Source of the DNA: Pseudemcibacter sp038106445
GTDB lineage: Bacteria > Pseudomonadota > Alphaproteobacteria > Sphingomonadales > Emcibacteraceae
DNA: 64,000 bases
Reading direction: 5' to 3'
Assembly (NCBI GenBank): GCA_038106445.1
Contig: JAYODU010000002.1
Location: forward strand, 124,001-188,000
The notes beneath the pieces were generated by a model, which worked only from the letters and a program-made list of their open reading frames with translations, was not told where the DNA came from and ran no database searches. Position 1 is the stretch's first letter. Every line of letters begins with the position of its first letter. Below, one piece after another: positions 51,591-60,272 of the stretch. Both the position numbers and the translations under genes were made by a program.

Positions 51591-53570
51591 ATGACAGACT
51601 TGTTTGAGACGGCCACAACATCGGCCGATTATTCCGCAAAAGATATTGAAGTTTTGGAAGGACTGGAACCTGTTCGGCTTCGTCCCGGAATGTATGTGGG
51701 CGGCACCGACGAACGGGCGCTTCACCATCTTGTTGCCGAAGTGCTTGATAACAGCATGGACGAAGCCGTTGCCGGTCATGCCAATCGCATTGAAATTACT
51801 TTAAACAGTGACGGGTCATGCACCGTTTCCGATAATGGCCGTGGTATTCCGGTTGATCCCCACCCCAAATTTAAAGACAAATCAGCACTCGAAGTGATTT
51901 TCACAACGCTTCATTCAGGGGGTAAATTTAACAGCAAGGTTTATGAAACATCCGGTGGACTTCACGGGGTGGGTATATCAGTTGTTAATGCCTTATCGGA
52001 ATGGGTCGATGTGGAAGTGGCCCAGGACAAGCAGGTCTGGACCCAGAGCTTTGCCCGCGGAAAACCACAAACAAAAATCACCAATCTTGGCCCCACCCCT
52101 AACCGCCGCGGGACAAAAATAACGTTTCTGCCGGATTATGAAATATTCGGTGTCGGAAAAACCGATTTCAAACCATCAATCCTTTACAAACTTGCGCGGT
52201 CAAAAGCTTACCTTTTTAAAGGGATTGAAATAAGATGGCAATGTGACCCGGCCCTCATTCCGGAAAAAGAAAAAGATACCATACCGGAAAAGGAAACACT
52301 CCATTTCCCGGGTGGCCTTAATGATTACCTGACACTACTGACCGAAGGGCGCAGTCTGGTCACAACGGAAAATTTCTATGGCAAGGTTCCCCTGGCCGAT
52401 GCTGCCGGGCAAATTGAATGGGCCATTTCCTGGCCGGAATATGGTGAAGGAAGCATATCATCATACACCAATACCGTCCCGACCCCGCAGGGCGGTACCC
52501 ATGAAAGCGGTGTTCGCTCCGCCCTGTTAAAGGGGATAAAAGCCTACGGCGAACTTGTGGGTAATAAAAAGGCAGGATCACTTACCGGGGATGATATTTT
52601 TAATGGAGCCTGCGTGCTGATATCACTTTTTATCAAAAATCCGCAGTTTCAGGGTCAAACCAAAGATAAACTAACCAACCCGGAAGCACAGCGCCTGACG
52701 GAAAATGCTCTTCGTGACCATTTTGATCACTGGCTAACGGCATCGCCCGCCATGGCGAATGATCTTCTGGGCTGGGCACTGGAACGGATGGAAGAACGGC
52801 TGCGTCGCCGCGCGGAAAAGGAAGTAAAACGCGTTACAGCAACAAACAAACGTAAACTGCGCCTGCCGGGCAAACTGGCGGATTGTTCAAACGGTGATGC
52901 GGAAGGCACCGAAATATACATCGTAGAAGGTGACAGCGCCGGCGGTTCCGCCAAACAGGCCCGCGACCGCAAGACACAGGCGATCCTGCCGATCCGTGGT
53001 AAAATACTTAACGTGGCCAGCGCCACACGAGATAAGATCCGCGCCAATCAGGAAATTTCCGATATTAATCAGGCACTTGGCTGCGGCATTGGCGATAAAT
53101 ACAGGGAAGAAGACCTGCGTTATGAACGGGTCATTATCATGACCGATGCCGATGTGGACGGCGCCCATATTGCCACACTGCTGATCACTATGTTTTATCA
53201 GGAAATGCCGGAACTGATCAAAGGCGGACATTTATTTCTTGCACAGCCCCCGCTTTATCGCATTGCGCAGGGCGGTACCGTTCTTTATGCCCGTGATGAC
53301 GATCATAAAGATCAGCTGATGGCAACGGAATTTAACGGTCGTGGCAAGATTGAAGTCAGCCGGTTCAAGGGGCTTGGCGAAATGCCCGCAGCGCAGCTTA
53401 AGGAAACCACCATGACACGGGGCAAACGCACGCTTCTTAAGGTGGTGATTGAAGAAGGCACCCGGCTAGCGACCGCAGAAAGGGTTGATCAGCTTATGGG
53501 TAAAAAACCGGAGCTTCGTTTTCAGTTCATTCAGGAAAATGCCGAAAAAGTCGCCGATCTGGATATTTAG
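51591..53570 (+). CDS. parE: DNA topoisomerase IV subunit B
   Basis: 659 residues; ATPase subunit for chromosome decatenation. GHKL ATP site (VLDNSMDEA, VSDNGRGIPV, GGLHGVGISVVNAL), and TOPRIM domain (IYIVEGDSAGGSAKQARDR, ITDADVDGAH written here as MTDADVDGAHIATLL). The GMYVGGTDERALHHL segment and the length favour ParE over GyrB. Ends in TAG. Confidence 0.95.
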   Translation: MTDLFETATTSADYSAKDIEVLEGLEPVRLRPGMYVGGTDERALHHLVAEVLDNSMDEAVAGHANRIEITLNSDGSCTVSDNGRGIPVDPHPKFKDKSALEVIFTTLHSGGKFNSKVYETSGGLHGVGISVVNALSEWVDVEVAQDKQVWTQSFARGKPQTKITNLGPTPNRRGTKITFLPDYEIFGVGKTDFKPSILYKLARSKAYLFKGIEIRWQCDPALIPEKEKDTIPEKETLHFPGGLNDYLTLLTEGRSLVTTENFYGKVPLADAAGQIEWAISWPEYGEGSISSYTNTVPTPQGGTHESGVRSALLKGIKAYGELVGNKKAGSLTGDDIFNGACVLISLFIKNPQFQGQTKDKLTNPEAQRLTENALRDHFDHWLTASPAMANDLLGWALERMEERLRRRAEKEVKRVTATNKRKLRLPGKLADCSNGDAEGTEIYIVEGDSAGGSAKQARDRKTQAILPIRGKILNVASATRDKIRANQEISDINQALGCGIGDKYREEDLRYERVIIMTDADVDGAHIATLLITMFYQEMPELIKGGHLFLAQPPLYRIAQGGTVLYARDDDHKDQLMATEFNGRGKIEVSRFKGLGEMPAAQLKETTMTRGKRTLLKVVIEEGTRLATAERVDQLMGKKPELRFQFIQENAEKVADLDI

Positions 53571-53738
53571 CAGGAACAGCCCTTTAAAAAAATCATTATA
53601 CAATACATTTTTATTTTGCTTTTTTAATCAAATGGCGTTATTTGCTCATGTATCAAATTAACAAAATATTTGGTTGAAACTTTGCATTTAATTTTTGTCT
53701 GAAAAGCATGACCTGCTTTTATTTGGTGAGTATAGACA

Positions 53739-54635
53739 ATGGGTTTCATTTCTGATCAGCTAGATAAAAGATCGTTTCTTTACGGCTTATTCAAATATTC
53801 TATCTATTTGCTACTTCTATCAAATATCATTTTGTTCTTCAGAGAAGAATGGCTGGCGTCATCACATTTATTTGCTGGCAATATTCCCCTTGATCAACTC
53901 ATGAAAACCTTTAACACGACCATCGACACGCTAGTATGGACCATTTTGCTGATCCTTTTTGAATTGGAAACATGGATTATTTCCGATGAAACGTTGGAAA
54001 GCAGTGTCCTTAAAAATTCGCTTTTGATCGTCAGAAGCCTTTGTTACATAGCGATTATTCTTGCCTGTTATAACTATGCGTTAAGGCTTGCGATGTTTTA
54101 TGATATTGCGCCAATGGATATTGACGATATTTGCACGCTTGCCGGTTCTGACTGGTCCTATATCGTTCGTGTAAACGAGTATTTTTCCCTGACCGCGGAA
54201 AATTGCCGGACATTTCAGGGACAGGAACTCTTTGCGCTTAACCATTACACTTTATTCGCGGAGGTGGATACCATGGCAAAAACACAACAACTCGCCTGGG
54301 CCGACGTTATAAACAGTTTTTCATGGCTTCTGATTGTTGCCATTCTGGAAATCGAAGTCTGGTACCAGTTAAAGCAGATTATCTATCAACCACTGATAAA
54401 AACATGCCTGTTTATCAAAACCATACTGTACGTAGCGATGTTTTTCTGTGCCATATATTGGGGAATTGACGGATCTTTCCTTGAATTCTGGGATGCGATG
54501 CTCTGGATACTCGCGTTCGTTTTCATTGAACTCAATCTGTTCCAGTGGCAGGAAGAAATCCTGGAACGCAGCAGAATGCGCAGACGCGGAAAAAATGGGC
54601 AGACGGCCCAAACAACAACGGATATTTTAATGTAG
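53739..54635 (+). CDS. Six-helix membrane protein with internal repeats, unknown function
   Basis: 298 residues, not recognised. About six membrane helices. Three similar helices recur: LVWTILLILFELETWIIS, FSWLLIVAILEIEVWYQL and MLWILAFVFIELNLFQWQ, each with an acidic residue inside the helix and a nearby tryptophan. The helices after the first two copies are also alike (SLLIVRSLCYIAIILACYN and TCLFIKTILYVAMFFCAIYW). Between the halves is a polar loop with Cys residues (DDICTLAGSDW, ENCRTFQGQE). This looks like an ancient duplication. No operon partner. Confidence 0.8.
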   Translation: MGFISDQLDKRSFLYGLFKYSIYLLLLSNIILFFREEWLASSHLFAGNIPLDQLMKTFNTTIDTLVWTILLILFELETWIISDETLESSVLKNSLLIVRSLCYIAIILACYNYALRLAMFYDIAPMDIDDICTLAGSDWSYIVRVNEYFSLTAENCRTFQGQELFALNHYTLFAEVDTMAKTQQLAWADVINSFSWLLIVAILEIEVWYQLKQIIYQPLIKTCLFIKTILYVAMFFCAIYWGIDGSFLEFWDAMLWILAFVFIELNLFQWQEEILERSRMRRRGKNGQTAQTTTDILM

Positions 54636-54781
54636 CAACTCCCGACTGTTTTAACTGGGGTTATGTCACGTATTTTTTCTTAAGAAACGCGATGTTTTAT
54701 TGACTTTTTCCGCTTTATCCCTATTGTGCGCGCAAGAAGCGGGAAAGATTTGGCATTGAAGATTAGGAATTTGGTCACTAT

Positions 54782-56077
54782 ATGAGTTTTGATTATCTAG
54801 GTTTGAGCGAGCAATTGCTCCGCGCGGTTAAAGACGCCGGTTATGAAGAACCTACTCCAATTCAGAAAAAAACCATCCCCAGCACGTTACAGGGCCGTGA
54901 TATTCTTGGTATTGCCCAAACCGGCACGGGAAAAACGGCGGCATTCACCCTGCCGATGATTGATATCCTAAGCCAGGGTCGCGCACGGGCGCGAATGCCG
55001 CGTTCGTTAATACTTGAACCCACACGCGAACTAGCCGCACAGGTTGAAGAAAGTTTTGATAAATATGGATCACATTCCAAGCTGACTTGCGCTTTGCTGA
55101 TCGGGGGCACCGATTTCACAGGGCAGGTCAAAAAACTTGATAAAGGCGTTGATGTGCTGATCGCGACGCCAGGCCGCCTGCTTGATCATATGGAACGGGG
55201 CAATGTGATGCTTACGGGCGTTGAAATCCTGGTTGTGGATGAAGCAGACCGCATGCTTGATATGGGTTTTATTCCGGACATTGAGCGGATTTGTAAAATG
55301 CTTACGAAAAAAGTGCAGTCGCTTTTCTTTTCTGCGACCATGCCCCCGGAGGTTAAAAAACTTACTGATACTTTTCTGAAAGATCCAAAAGAATTTGAAG
55401 TCAGCCCCCCTACCCAGACCGCATCAACCATTACAGAAAATCTGGTGCGTTTTAAAGGAAATGATACCGTAAAACGGCAGGTGCTTCGCCACATTATTAA
55501 TGAACAGAAAATCAAAAACGCAATTATTTTCTGTAACCGCAAAAAAGATGTGAAGGTTGTCAATAAATCGCTCAATGTTCATGGCTATAGCGCTGCGGAG
55601 CTTCACGGTGATCTGCATCAAGATATACGCATGGAAACCCTTGGCCGGTTTAAAGATGGCGATTTAAAAATACTGGTGGCCAGCGATGTGGCCGCACGAG
55701 GGCTTGATATCCCGGATGTAAGCCACGTTTTTAATTTTGATGTACCGTCCAACCCGGAAGATTATGTCCACCGCATAGGTCGCACCGGTCGCGCAGGCAA
55801 GGAAGGCACTGCTTTTACCCTTTCAACACAGGCAGATAAAAAATATCTCGATGTGCTTCTAAAGTTTCTTGATAAAAAAATCCCGCTTCACAGCGTACCT
55901 GATGAAGTACTTGAAGACCGCAAATCAAAACGCGCGGACAAGCCGGAAAGACGGGATAAAAAGAAAAGTACTGCCAAATCGGATAAACTGGATAACGAAG
56001 ATATTAATGACAATACGGATAATGCCACCCCTGTTATAGGGATGGGTGATCATGTTCCGGATTTTCTGAGCCGTTAG
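54782..56077 (+). CDS. DEAD-box RNA helicase (RhlE-like)
   Basis: 431 residues with all helicase motifs: Q motif (PTPIQKKTIP), AQTGTGKTAAFTLP, PTRELAAQV, TPGRLLDH, VDEADRMLD, FSATMPPEV, ARGLDIPDVSHV and HRIGRTGRAG, plus a basic C-terminal tail. Cytoplasmic, probably for ribosome assembly or mRNA turnover. The exact subfamily is uncertain. Confidence 0.93.
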   Translation: MSFDYLGLSEQLLRAVKDAGYEEPTPIQKKTIPSTLQGRDILGIAQTGTGKTAAFTLPMIDILSQGRARARMPRSLILEPTRELAAQVEESFDKYGSHSKLTCALLIGGTDFTGQVKKLDKGVDVLIATPGRLLDHMERGNVMLTGVEILVVDEADRMLDMGFIPDIERICKMLTKKVQSLFFSATMPPEVKKLTDTFLKDPKEFEVSPPTQTASTITENLVRFKGNDTVKRQVLRHIINEQKIKNAIIFCNRKKDVKVVNKSLNVHGYSAAELHGDLHQDIRMETLGRFKDGDLKILVASDVAARGLDIPDVSHVFNFDVPSNPEDYVHRIGRTGRAGKEGTAFTLSTQADKKYLDVLLKFLDKKIPLHSVPDEVLEDRKSKRADKPERRDKKKSTAKSDKLDNEDINDNTDNATPVIGMGDHVPDFLSR

Positions 56078-56219
56078 TCAAACCTGAAAAGTTTTTGACA
56101 CCATTTTTCAATTTTCTGATTTGTCTGATTAACTTGATTTACGAACAGTTAAATTGTTATCTACTATTTAACGAAATTTTAAAAATATAAAGATAATATT
56201 AACTATAGAATTACCATGG

Positions 56220-56414
56220 GTGTTTAGGGCATCCGATTTCTGGCGGGAAATTAAGCGTTACATAAAGAGATATAAAAAGAAAATGACCAAGTTTCTATCC
56301 GATAATGACAAAGAGTTTATCTGGCAAAGGCAAATGGCCGCAATATGGTTCAAAGCGAACTGGAGCTGGATCAGGTTGTCACACAGGATAACAGCATCTC
56401 TGCATAAGCTTTAA
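56220..56414 (+). CDS. Doubtful small ORF in a 400-bp gap
   Basis: The interval 56078-56475 has no clear gene. This 64-codon frame begins at GTG 56220 or ATG 56283 and gives a Lys-, Arg- and Trp-rich peptide (FWREIKRYIKRYKKK, AAIWFKANWSWIRLSHR) that could be a membrane-active amphipathic protein. There is no good ribosome-binding site, so it may be chance. Nothing else, such as a tRNA or strong hairpin, is visible in the gap. Confidence 0.25.
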   Translation: MFRASDFWREIKRYIKRYKKKMTKFLSDNDKEFIWQRQMAAIWFKANWSWIRLSHRITASLHKL

Positions 56415-56475
56415 GTTTAGCAATAAATAAGAAATATTAATATGCGCCGCCGGATAGATTGACAGTTTTTTTTCT

Positions 56476-57279
56476 ATGGGCAATAGTTTGACCATGACAT
56501 ATAAAAAACTCACTACCATGGAGCTGGACTTAAACCGGCAAATCGCAAAAATCACCCTCACCCGTGAAAATGCCCTTAATGCAATGAACCAGCAGTTTTT
56601 TGACGATATTTCGTCATGTCTGTCTAATCTGCAATTCGAAAAGGGAATAAAAGCGTTGATCATTACCGGCCGGGGGAATGGTTTCTCTGTTGGTGCTGAC
56701 TTAAAAAATCTGCCTGTTAATACTGATCTTGACCTTGGAAAAGCCCTAAGGGAAAATTTTGAACCCCTCATCTTGGGGCTTAAAAAACTTCCTTTCCCGA
56801 CAATCGCTGCCGTAAACGGCTATGCCGCCGGGGCCGGTATGGGATTAATGCTTGGATGTGATTTCACAATTGCCGCGAAGTCGGCCCAATTCGTACAGGC
56901 CTTTATCAATATCGCACTGGTTCCTGATGCAGGAAATACATATTTCCTGCCGCGGCTTATTGGGAACGCACGCGCAACGGAAATGATGATGCTTGGTGAA
57001 CCAGTCAGCGCCGAGCGCGCTTTTGAAATGGGAATGATTTATAAAGTTGTTGATGATGCTGAGTTGGAAGCTGAAGCAGATATTTTAGCAAATAAATTAG
57101 CGCAAAAGCCCACATCCGTGCTTATGCAAATTCGTGAATTACTTGATGTATCCGGGGAAAACTCGCTCGCTGATCAGTTAAATGCGGAAGCAGATGCACA
57201 AAAAATTGCCAGTACCCACGATAATTTCTTGGAAGGTGTACGCGCGTTTAATGAAAAAAGATCACCAAAGTTCGAATAA
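56476..57279 (+). CDS. Enoyl-CoA hydratase/isomerase family protein
   Basis: 267 residues of the crotonase fold: ITLTRENALNAMNQQFFDD, oxyanion-hole segment GRGNGFSVGADL, NGYAAGAGMGLMLGCDFTIA, and IALVPDAGNTYFLPRLIG, which in position and form is like PaaG-type isomerases (an Asp where hydratases have the second Glu). Start uncertain: ATG 56476 or 56494. Fatty-acid or phenylacetate-type degradation is likely. Confidence 0.88.
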   Translation: MGNSLTMTYKKLTTMELDLNRQIAKITLTRENALNAMNQQFFDDISSCLSNLQFEKGIKALIITGRGNGFSVGADLKNLPVNTDLDLGKALRENFEPLILGLKKLPFPTIAAVNGYAAGAGMGLMLGCDFTIAAKSAQFVQAFINIALVPDAGNTYFLPRLIGNARATEMMMLGEPVSAERAFEMGMIYKVVDDAELEAEADILANKLAQKPTSVLMQIRELLDVSGENSLADQLNAEADAQKIASTHDNFLEGVRAFNEKRSPKFE

Positions 57280-57281
57280 TA

Positions 57282-58343
57282 TTATTCCTCTTTTAATCCC
57301 ATATAAATTTCAAGCTGTTCTGTTATGCCAGGGTGCCTGAGGCCCGCGATCCGTGCTTTGCTAATGGCTTCTTCCGGTTTTTCCTTGTCCACACTATAGA
57401 GATGCGCCGCTAACACCATTGAGGCACGATCCCCTGATCCACAATGTACCAGCACATCACCATCCGTTGTTGAAGCAATAATTCCAAGTGCTTTTTCAAT
57501 TTCTGCGATATTGACCTTGCCATCATTTATGTCACCGTAACGGTCATTATAAATACGGGCACGGTGGAATTTAAGACCTGCGGCTTCGGCGAACTTTTCT
57601 TCTTCAATTCCGTCATTTTCTATTGCTGCGCGGTTTGTGATCACGGTTGTGATGCCCTGTTCTTTCATCATGGCGAAGGCTTCGGCTGGCGGTTGGCTGG
57701 AAATATAGAAATTTTTATATTTAACAATATTATTGATGCCACCAAATGGCTTGATGCTCTGCACCGATTTTTCGATGTAACGGTGAAAACGCGGAACCGC
57801 CCATTCGCTGTTCATACCTGCGGCTGTCGCTGCTTCGAACGCCGCTTCTTTTGTATAACCATAATCCCTATAAAGGATCATACCAAGGCTTGATCCTGCG
57901 CGCTGTCCGTGGCTGCAGTGAAGAAGTATTTTCTGCCCCTTCATCGTTGCTTCATCAATGGCTTCTTTTACTTTTGTAAGTGCCTCATCACTGAATTCCG
58001 CCTGAAATGTAGGTGCGGTAAGATAGGGTATTTGTTTATAGATTATACCCTGATCTTCAACCAGTTTCTTTTCATCAAAACCGATGTCTTCATTCAATTC
58101 TCTTATATTTATAACCAGATCAAACCCTTGGTCTTTAAACATTTTTACCGTATCTTCATCAGGTTGCGCAGCATAAACCACATTGCCGAAATGAGGGGTA
58201 ATTACAAGATTTCCAAAGGGTTGATGTGTGCCTTGCCTTGTACGTTCAGTCGCTGCAAGCTCTACGGATTGAGCATTGATAGCAGCATTGAAAAAAGCAA
58301 CAAGTACAAATAAAATAATTGATAAGTTAATTTTCTTCATCAT
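57282..58343 (-). CDS. Secreted tandem phosphatase-like protein (two CX4R domains)
   Basis: 353 residues with a signal peptide (LSIILFVLVAFFNAAINAQS). Two copies of a dual-specificity-phosphatase-like (DUF442/Blh-like) domain: copy 1 has FKDQGFDLVINIRELNED and active-site-like LLHCSHGQRAGSSLG; copy 2 has MKEQGITTVITNRAAIE and LVHCGSGDRASMVLA. The Cys-to-Arg spacing is four residues, one less than the PTP CX5R loop. The ATG overlaps the stop of the next paralogue upstream. Third gene of a three-gene tandem array; a periplasmic phosphatase or sulfur-transfer role is possible. Confidence 0.8.
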   Translation of the reverse strand: MMKKINLSIILFVLVAFFNAAINAQSVELAATERTRQGTHQPFGNLVITPHFGNVVYAAQPDEDTVKMFKDQGFDLVINIRELNEDIGFDEKKLVEDQGIIYKQIPYLTAPTFQAEFSDEALTKVKEAIDEATMKGQKILLHCSHGQRAGSSLGMILYRDYGYTKEAAFEAATAAGMNSEWAVPRFHRYIEKSVQSIKPFGGINNIVKYKNFYISSQPPAEAFAMMKEQGITTVITNRAAIENDGIEEEKFAEAAGLKFHRARIYNDRYGDINDGKVNIAEIEKALGIIASTTDGDVLVHCGSGDRASMVLAAHLYSVDKEKPEEAISKARIAGLRHPGITEQLEIYMGLKEE

Positions 58344-58909
58344 CGTTCCAGAGTGTTAAAATAAGCATCAAGGGCAGCCGCAACATTTGTACTGGTCATT
58401 CCCGCTTTTTCGGCATATTCAATTGCATTTTCTTTTGTATAGCCATGGTCCTTGTATAGGACGGCAGCAAGCGCACCGGCAGCACGTTGGCCGGATTCAC
58501 AATGAAGAAGAAGCTTACCGCCCGCCGTGGCGTTTAAAAGTTTACTTATTTCATCAATCGCTTCTGGATCAACAGCGCGCGGAGTATCGTTAATGCTTCC
58601 TTTATAAAATGAGATTTGCTGAAAAGCCATACCATGTTTTTCGACTTCTTTACGCGCATCAAATCCCACCGGTTCGTCATCATATCTGACACTTAATACC
58701 ATCGTAAATCCCTGATCCTTTAGTTTCGCAATGGTTTCGGCATCCGGTTGACGGCTATATACCACGTGCCCCAGCATCGGGGTTTGCTCTAGATTTCCAA
58801 TTGGTGCCTGACTTCCCTCGCTTGTTAAATCGGGTATATCCTGTGCATTTGCAATATCTGACACAAATATTGAAGTCAGTACAAACATTAAAATTCGCAA
58901 TTTCATCAT
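58340..58909 (-). CDS. Secreted phosphatase-like protein, single CX4R domain (paralogue 2)
   Basis: 189 residues with a signal peptide (ILMFVLTSIFVSDIANAQ). One domain: LKDQGFTMVLSVRYDDEP and LLHCESGQRAAGALAAV, then the conserved DHGYTKENAIEYAEKAGM. Translationally coupled to the two-domain gene (4-bp overlap). The cysteine and arginine of the loop are kept, so catalysis is plausible. Confidence 0.8.
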   Translation of the reverse strand: MMKLRILMFVLTSIFVSDIANAQDIPDLTSEGSQAPIGNLEQTPMLGHVVYSRQPDAETIAKLKDQGFTMVLSVRYDDEPVGFDARKEVEKHGMAFQQISFYKGSINDTPRAVDPEAIDEISKLLNATAGGKLLLHCESGQRAAGALAAVLYKDHGYTKENAIEYAEKAGMTSTNVAAALDAYFNTLER

Positions 58910-58921
58910 TCACAATTCTGG

Positions 58922-59494
58922 TTAATTAAGGGTATCAAGATAATCATTATGGATTTTGGTCATAAATTCACTTCTCATCCCGGCATCCTTGGCGATCGCA
59001 TTTGCTTCTTCCCGTGAATGTCCGGCTTTGACCAGAGCCACTCCTAAAACGGAACCTGCACGCTGCGAATGGGTGCAATGCAACATAATTTTGTTACCAC
59101 TTTCACCGGTCATATTGATAAGCCCAAGTATTTCTTCTAAAGCATCCGGATTAATGTCACGGCCTTTCATATAGGGTATCTGTATAAAGGGAATTCCCTG
59201 TTCCTCCACAGCTTTTCGTTCATCATAACCTTCATCTTCCGCTTCGCTGCGGATGTTAATTACCATGCTTATACCTTGATCTTTAAGCATACCGATGGTT
59301 GCCCTGTCTGGCTGATCCGCAAAAACAACATGCCCGTATTGGCTAACAACTTCCAGATTGCCGAATTTTTCCTGATCCCCTTTTAATGCGAGCGGCGAAT
59401 TCTGTGCAAAGGAAAGTGATACTGACAATGCCAGCAACGTGAATAAATAAACACTCCTAACCGTTATTTTTTTTAAAATCATATGAAAGTTCAT
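58922..59494 (-). CDS. Secreted phosphatase-like protein, single CX4R domain (paralogue 1)
   Basis: 190 residues from ATG 59494 (GGAG 8 bp upstream), signal peptide with core YLFTLLALSVSLSFAQ. Same domain: LKDQGISMVINIRSEAED and MLHCTHSQRAGSVLGV. The glycine of the loop is replaced by Ser (HSQR), so activity may be altered. First gene of the array; divergent from the putative SOS gene at 59669. Confidence 0.8.
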   Translation of the reverse strand: MNFHMILKKITVRSVYLFTLLALSVSLSFAQNSPLALKGDQEKFGNLEVVSQYGHVVFADQPDRATIGMLKDQGISMVINIRSEAEDEGYDERKAVEEQGIPFIQIPYMKGRDINPDALEEILGLINMTGESGNKIMLHCTHSQRAGSVLGVALVKAGHSREEANAIAKDAGMRSEFMTKIHNDYLDTLN

Positions 59495-59593
59495 GCTTTA
59501 GACTCCGTTTGCTTAAAATGCCAAAAAACTATACGTATTTTAAATTAACCATTCAACATCATAATTCCTATGAAATTAAAATATACCTGTTTT

Positions 59594-59647
59594 GTTCTTT
59601 TTTGTTCTTGACAAGAACATGGTATAATATTAGAACATATTAAGAAC
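59594..59647 (+). promoter_or_regulatory. LexA-type boxes upstream of the 70-residue membrane protein
   Basis: GAAC-N7-GAAC at 59633-59647 (GAACATATTAAGAAC) matches the alphaproteobacterial LexA box. A second pair GTTC-N6-GTTC (59594-59607) lies upstream and would be a perfect N7 box if its T run were one base longer. Between them is the palindrome TGTTCTTGACAAGAACA (59603-59619), and a TATAAT at 59623-59628 places the start of transcription near the downstream box. Confidence 0.6.
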
Positions 59648-59668
59648 AAATTTTAAGTGGAGCATCTA

Positions 59669-59881
59669 ATGGAAATTTTACTACAAATAATCGGCTATAG
59701 TTTTATTCCCCTCCTCGCCATGCTAGTTTATGGTGGTTTGAGCGATATATTTTCAGGACTAAAAGAATATTATAATGACAAACCTTTAAACATCATTGAG
59801 CTTCCCTTCAAACAAAAAGCCTGCGAATTTGTTTCTGAACTGCGTTTAAGAAAAATTAATACAGATTTTTGCCGAAGCTGA
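59669..59881 (+). CDS. Small single-helix membrane protein, putative SOS effector
   Basis: 70 residues from ATG 59669 (GTGGAG 8 bp upstream; the GTG at 59657 is part of that site). One N-terminal membrane helix (ILLQIIGYSFIPLLAMLVYG), then a short soluble tail (LKEYYNDKPLNIIELPFKQK, and SELRLRKINTDFCRS). Not recognised. The LexA-like boxes directly upstream suggest DNA-damage control; small SOS-induced membrane proteins such as Caulobacter SidA (a division inhibitor) or E. coli TisB offer precedents, but there is no obvious sequence match. It ends 2 bp before the convergent chorismate mutase gene. Confidence 0.65.
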   Translation: MEILLQIIGYSFIPLLAMLVYGGLSDIFSGLKEYYNDKPLNIIELPFKQKACEFVSELRLRKINTDFCRS

Positions 59882-59882
59882 T

Positions 59883-60215
59883 TTATACCTGATTTAGCTT
59901 GTCAAATTGTTTCATTTCGTAATTTATCGACCATTCTATCATTTTACGGTACAGGTCGCATACCAGATCGGGATCGGTTCCCGCATCCTTGGCATAATTA
60001 CCAACTTTGATCACGACATCTCTGATACGGTCTTCATCGCGAACCCTATTACGGTCTTTTTTTATTTGGGCGGCCTGATCCATAAAAGTCTGTCTTAAAC
60101 TGATCAGATCGACAATAGCACGGTCAAGAAGGTCAATTTCTGTTCTTAATTCTGCCATGCTGTTGCAACTTTCGCTACGAAGACCAATAAATGATTTTAA
60201 ATTTTGCTTATCCAT
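59883..60215 (-). CDS. Chorismate mutase (AroQ type)
   Basis: 110 residues, all-helical AroQ fold: SMAELRTEIDLLDRAIVDLI (with the active-site Arg), QAAQIKKDRNRVRDEDRIRD and LYRKMIEWSINYEMKQ. Converts chorismate to prephenate for phenylalanine and tyrosine. Stand-alone domain, cytoplasmic. Confidence 0.92.
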   Translation of the reverse strand: MDKQNLKSFIGLRSESCNSMAELRTEIDLLDRAIVDLISLRQTFMDQAAQIKKDRNRVRDEDRIRDVVIKVGNYAKDAGTDPDLVCDLYRKMIEWSINYEMKQFDKLNQV

Positions 60216-60272
60216 TTGTAATCTCTGAACGTTGTGGTGAACGTCCTAATCCATTTTTTATTAAACGATTGA

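Noticed and set aside
57274..57287. Palindrome GAATAATATTATTC between the enoyl-CoA hydratase and phosphatase-like genes
   Set aside because: It only reflects two convergent TAA stop codons in AT-rich sequence; there is no GC stem or T tract.
59608..59628. TTGACA ... TATAAT as a standard promoter before the small SOS-like gene
   Set aside because: The two boxes are only 9 bp apart, too close for a sigma-70 promoter. The TTGACA is part of the palindrome; the TATAAT alone may still serve as -10.
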